Source: an uncultured Eubacterium sp. (GTDB lineage: Bacteria; Bacillota; Clostridia; Lachnospirales; Lachnospiraceae). From it: a stretch of DNA of 17,451 nucleotides. The notes under the pieces are model-generated. The model did no database searches. It was not told where the DNA came from and saw nothing but the letters and a program-made list of their open reading frames with translations. Shown one piece after another: positions 15,409 through 17,451 of this stretch. Each line of letters begins with the position of its first letter. The stretch's first letter is position 1. The DNA is taken from contig CALGGT010000013.1 of assembly GCA_937915825.1 (NCBI GenBank), forward strand, positions 1 through 17,451. Reading direction: 5' to 3'. Made by a program: the position numbers and the translations under genes.

Positions 15409-15966
15409 ATGGAACGACAAATCGAAACACCCTTTACGAAAGAAAAAGTCGAAACATTAAACGCCGGTGACTATTTATATATTACCGGCGTCATCTATAC
15501 AGCCAGAGATGCAGCTCACAAGCGTATGATCGAAGGTCTTGCTGAGGAGAAAGAGCTGCCCTTTGATCTAAAAGATCAAGTCATCTATTATTTGGGACCG
15601 ACTCCGAACAGAGAAGGACAGGTAATTGGATCCGCGGGTCCTACCACTAGCAGCCGTATGGATAAATACACTCCTACGCTGTTAAAAAAGGGTTTGACTG
15701 GCATGATCGGAAAAGGAAAGCGCAGCGAGGACGTTATTCAATCTATGATGCAGGAGAAGGCGGTTTACATGGCAGCGGTGGGCGGTGCCGGAGCGCTTCT
15801 TTCCAAATGCATCAGGAAAAGTGAAGTGATTGCTTATGATGATCTGGGAACGGAGGCGATTCGTAAGTTATATGTGGAACAATTGCCGGTTATCGTAGTC
15901 ATTGATTCCAAAGGAAACAATCTATATGAGACAGCTCCGGAGGCATATCGGAAAGGAAGAAATTGA
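15409..15966 (+). CDS. Class I (Fe-S) fumarate hydratase / tartrate dehydratase, beta subunit
   Basis: This is the small swivelling subunit that completes the active site with the alpha subunit encoded just upstream. It has 185 residues, the usual length. Family blocks: AGDYLYITGVIYTARDAAHKR (19-39), GPTTSSRMDKYTP (77-89, substrate-binding loop) and GMIGKGKRS (98-106). The start ATG is preceded by a strong GGAGGAGG site. Pairing with the alpha gene is the standard order. The 13-base tandem repeats in the spacer are unusual for genes encoding a 1:1 heterodimer. Confidence 0.93.
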   Translation: MERQIETPFTKEKVETLNAGDYLYITGVIYTARDAAHKRMIEGLAEEKELPFDLKDQVIYYLGPTPNREGQVIGSAGPTTSSRMDKYTPTLLKKGLTGMIGKGKRSEDVIQSMMQEKAVYMAAVGGAGALLSKCIRKSEVIAYDDLGTEAIRKLYVEQLPVIVVIDSKGNNLYETAPEAYRKGRN

Positions 15967-15967
15967 A

Positions 15968-16144
15968 GTGGAAGCCAATTGCGAGTTTTGCGCTCTTTAT
16001 TATGTAGATGAAGAGGGATACGGGGAGTGCCAGGTGAATTTAGACGAGGATGAAATGGTCCGTTTCTATTCTTCCTCGTATAAGACTTGTCCCTATTATC
16101 AAAATGACGATGAATACAAGGTTGTGCGAAAGCAAAATGGATAG
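15968..16144 (+). CDS. Small four-cysteine acidic protein, DUF6472-like
   Basis: The product is 58 residues if translation begins at GTG 15968, immediately behind the beta-subunit stop and 8 bases after AAGGAAG. An alternative ATG at 15926 (72 residues) would overlap the upstream gene and add residues not seen in relatives I recall. The protein has a CEFC pair at 5-8, two more cysteines (in GECQVN and KTCPYY), an acidic LDEDEMVRF motif, and the ending DEYKVVRKQ. The four-cysteine layout suggests metal binding, but this is inference. It resembles the uncharacterised DUF6472 family common in Lachnospiraceae; function unknown. Confidence 0.75.
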   Translation: MEANCEFCALYYVDEEGYGECQVNLDEDEMVRFYSSSYKTCPYYQNDDEYKVVRKQNG

Positions 16145-16182
16145 TTGGATCGACGGTGGATTGTAAGAATGGATAGGAAATA

Positions 16183-16230
16183 TTTCGGAAATGGGTTGAC
16201 ATTTCTGAAAATAAGTGATAGAATATCACT
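16183..16230 (+). promoter_or_regulatory. tRNA-Ser promoter with two overlapping palindromes
   Basis: TTGACA (16196-16201) and TAGAAT (16219-16224) are separated by 17 bases, a strong sigma-A promoter about 45 bases before the tRNA. A 10-base inverted repeat (16183-16192 with 16201-16210, one G-T pair) encloses the -35 box. A perfect AGTGATA-gaa-TATCACT palindrome (16214-16230) covers the -10 box. The palindromes look like operators, but no regulator is known here. Confidence 0.7.
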
Positions 16231-16276
16231 TGCGCTGATGTGTTAATTTCATATTTATATTAAGTTCAGAGCTTTT

Positions 16277-16364
16277 GGAGAAGTACTCAAGTGGCTGAAG
16301 AGGTGCCCCTGCTAAGGGTATAGGTCGTTTACGCGGCGCGAGGGTTCAAATCCCTCCTTCTCCG
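16277..16364 (+). tRNA. tRNA-Ser (anticodon GCU)
   Basis: The 88-base sequence folds as a class II tRNA with a long variable arm. The acceptor strand GGAGAAG (16277-16283) pairs with CTTCTCC (16357-16363), with G as discriminator. The anticodon loop CTGCTAA sits on a CCC/GGG stem and gives anticodon GCU, reading AGC and AGU. The T arm carries GGTTCAAATCC. CCA is not encoded. The leading context has its own promoter and a terminator follows. Confidence 0.97.
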
Positions 16365-16373
16365 TTCATATTT

Positions 16374-16420
16374 ATCGCTGTAAACATCGGAATTTCGGTG
16401 AGTACGGCGATTTTTGTTTT
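16374..16420 (+). terminator. Terminator after tRNA-Ser
   Basis: ATCGC-t-GT (16374-16381) pairs with AC-g-GCGAT (16404-16411), with a further small stem inside, and is followed by TTTTTGTTTT. This fits an intrinsic terminator 10 bases after the tRNA. Confidence 0.75.
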
Positions 16421-16425
16421 CCTTT

Positions 16426-16577
16426 GACGGTGCAAACCGATGCAAACCGTCCACGGAAAGTATCCCAGGTCATGGAGATACTCTGTGGCCAAAGGTTTTC
16501 CAAGTCTGCAGCATCCGAAGCCTGCCGTCGATACGCTGCAAAAGTTCTTTGATGAAGATCAACAAGAAGAAGGATAA
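16426..16577 (+). pseudogene. Possible decayed gene remnant (helix-turn-helix C terminus?)
   Basis: This stretch is richer in GC than its surroundings and looks once-coding. In one frame it ends in LQKFFDEDQQEEG and a stop at 16575-16577, and GFPSLQ occurs shortly before. If several small frameshifts are allowed, the order GFPSLQ, IRSL, CRRYA, LQKFFDED appears, like the C-terminal half of a small XRE-type repressor. It starts with a GACGGT/ACCGTC inverted repeat containing GCAAACCGAT-type direct repeats (16426-16451). The frameshift reading may be over-fitted. No start codon or ribosome site is convincing. Confidence 0.25.
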
Positions 16578-16698
16578 ATAAATGGCATCGTCAGAGAATG
16601 CTCGGATTTCATAATTAAATATAAAAATTTTTGTTGAAAAAACAGTAAGAGATCCAAGGATAAAATATCCATATTAAAGTGGCTCAAGAGTCGTTGAA

Positions 16699-16736
16699 TT
16701 TTCAAAAATTAAAATTTTTTTTTTAAAATTTGAAAA
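16699..16736 (+). promoter_or_regulatory. A/T-tract UP element with inverted symmetry, rRNA promoter
   Basis: The segment is almost pure A and T, with A and T runs just upstream of the -35 box, as in UP elements bound by RNA polymerase alpha. Its halves (16699-16714 and 16721-16736) are near-perfect inverted copies with two mismatches. Bases 16578-16698 hold nothing else I recognise. Confidence 0.6.
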
Positions 16737-16742
16737 AAGGTG

Positions 16743-16771
16743 TTGACAAGTGTTAGAAATTTTGATAATAT
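16743..16771 (+). promoter_or_regulatory. rRNA operon promoter
   Basis: TTGACA (16743-16748), a 17-base spacer and TAATAT (16766-16771) form a near-consensus promoter, with TATAAT also overlapping at 16769-16774. The A/T tract directly upstream and the 16S gene about 300 bases downstream support this. Confidence 0.8.
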
Positions 16772-16779
16772 AATATTCG

Positions 16780-17072
16780 CTGACGCGGTAAAAGACACCT
16801 GACAGAAACGAACAGGATTTACTGTAGGAAGCAGAGATGAACCTTGATAATTGAACAGTGAAACAACCCTGAAAAATTCTTTTGAAATTTTTCTAATAAG
16901 AACGACCTTTTCTTTCTGAATTCGAAGGCGAGTTGAACGATCAATGAGCAGATGAGGAAAGAGAAAGTACACAAGTAAATCGGAATCGTTTGCAATCATA
17001 TTTATTAATATAGATGAGAAAGCAACGAAATCGATCAACGGATTAGCCAAGCAAGTCTTGACGATCAAACCT
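16780..17072 (+). other. 16S rRNA leader
   Basis: This is the transcribed leader between the rRNA promoter and the 16S gene. It contains ACCTTGATAATTGAACAGTG (about 16842-16861), resembling the TTTGAAAACT-type antitermination/boxA-like leader segments of Firmicutes; a weak 8-base hairpin (16871-16893); and GATCAAAC (17063-17070), an exact complement of bases 17085-17092 inside the 16S 5' end. Open frames across it are not gene-like. Confidence 0.6.

Positions 17073-17451
<379 letters not shown>

Noticed and set aside
15260..15460. Open frame across the 13-base repeats
   Set aside because: It overlaps both fumarase genes, is a low-complexity translation of the repeats, and has no ribosome site.
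16277..16451. Integration (att) site of a mobile element at tRNA-Ser
   Set aside because: No integrase and no second copy of the tRNA 3' end was found in the window; only weak repeats follow the terminator.

Overview
The window covers the chromosome replication origin of a low-GC Gram-positive bacterium. It most resembles a member of the Lachnospiraceae (Clostridia). Three things support this: the gene order around dnaA, the partial 16S rRNA (a V1/V2 region of the cluster XIVa type, reading by eye), and a small DUF6472-like protein. The species cannot be named from the sequence alone.

Layout. Bases 1-5609 are on the minus strand and read away from the origin in the order rpmH, rnpA, yidD, yidC, jag/khpB, mnmE, mnmG; mnmG runs off the left edge. 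Bases 5610-5803 hold two back-to-back sigma-A-type promoters, one for rpmH and one for dnaA. From 5804 rightwards the plus strand carries dnaA, an origin-like segment (DnaA boxes, AT-rich tract, DnaA-trio-like triplets), dnaN, an S4-domain gene (yaaA), recF, gyrB and gyrA. These are followed by the two subunits of an iron-sulfur fumarase/tartrate-dehydratase-type enzyme and a small cysteine-containing protein. Next come a tRNA-Ser(GCU) gene with its own promoter and terminator, a gene-poor stretch, a strong rRNA promoter with leader, and the first ~380 bases of a 16S rRNA gene, cut by the right edge.

How it works together. The left arm makes ribosomal protein L34, the RNase P protein, the membrane-protein insertion pair YidC/YidD, the RNA-binding protein KhpB, and the MnmE/MnmG pair that modifies tRNA wobble uridines. 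The right arm makes the initiator, the sliding clamp, a recombination protein and gyrase. Genes are co-oriented with replication on both arms.

Most of the window is a conserved housekeeping region, and I see no defence, secretion or mobile system in it. The most notable observations are: (1) an abrupt change in codon usage inside mnmG near base 360, pointing to recombination or an assembly chimera; (2) a DnaA with several normally near-invariant positions changed, including the Walker A motif; (3) short tandem duplications in spacers and at gene ends, the clearest being six 13-base units between the two fumarase genes; (4) palindromes overlapping both promoter elements of tRNA-Ser; and (5) an intrinsic terminator immediately upstream of the mnmE ribosome binding site.
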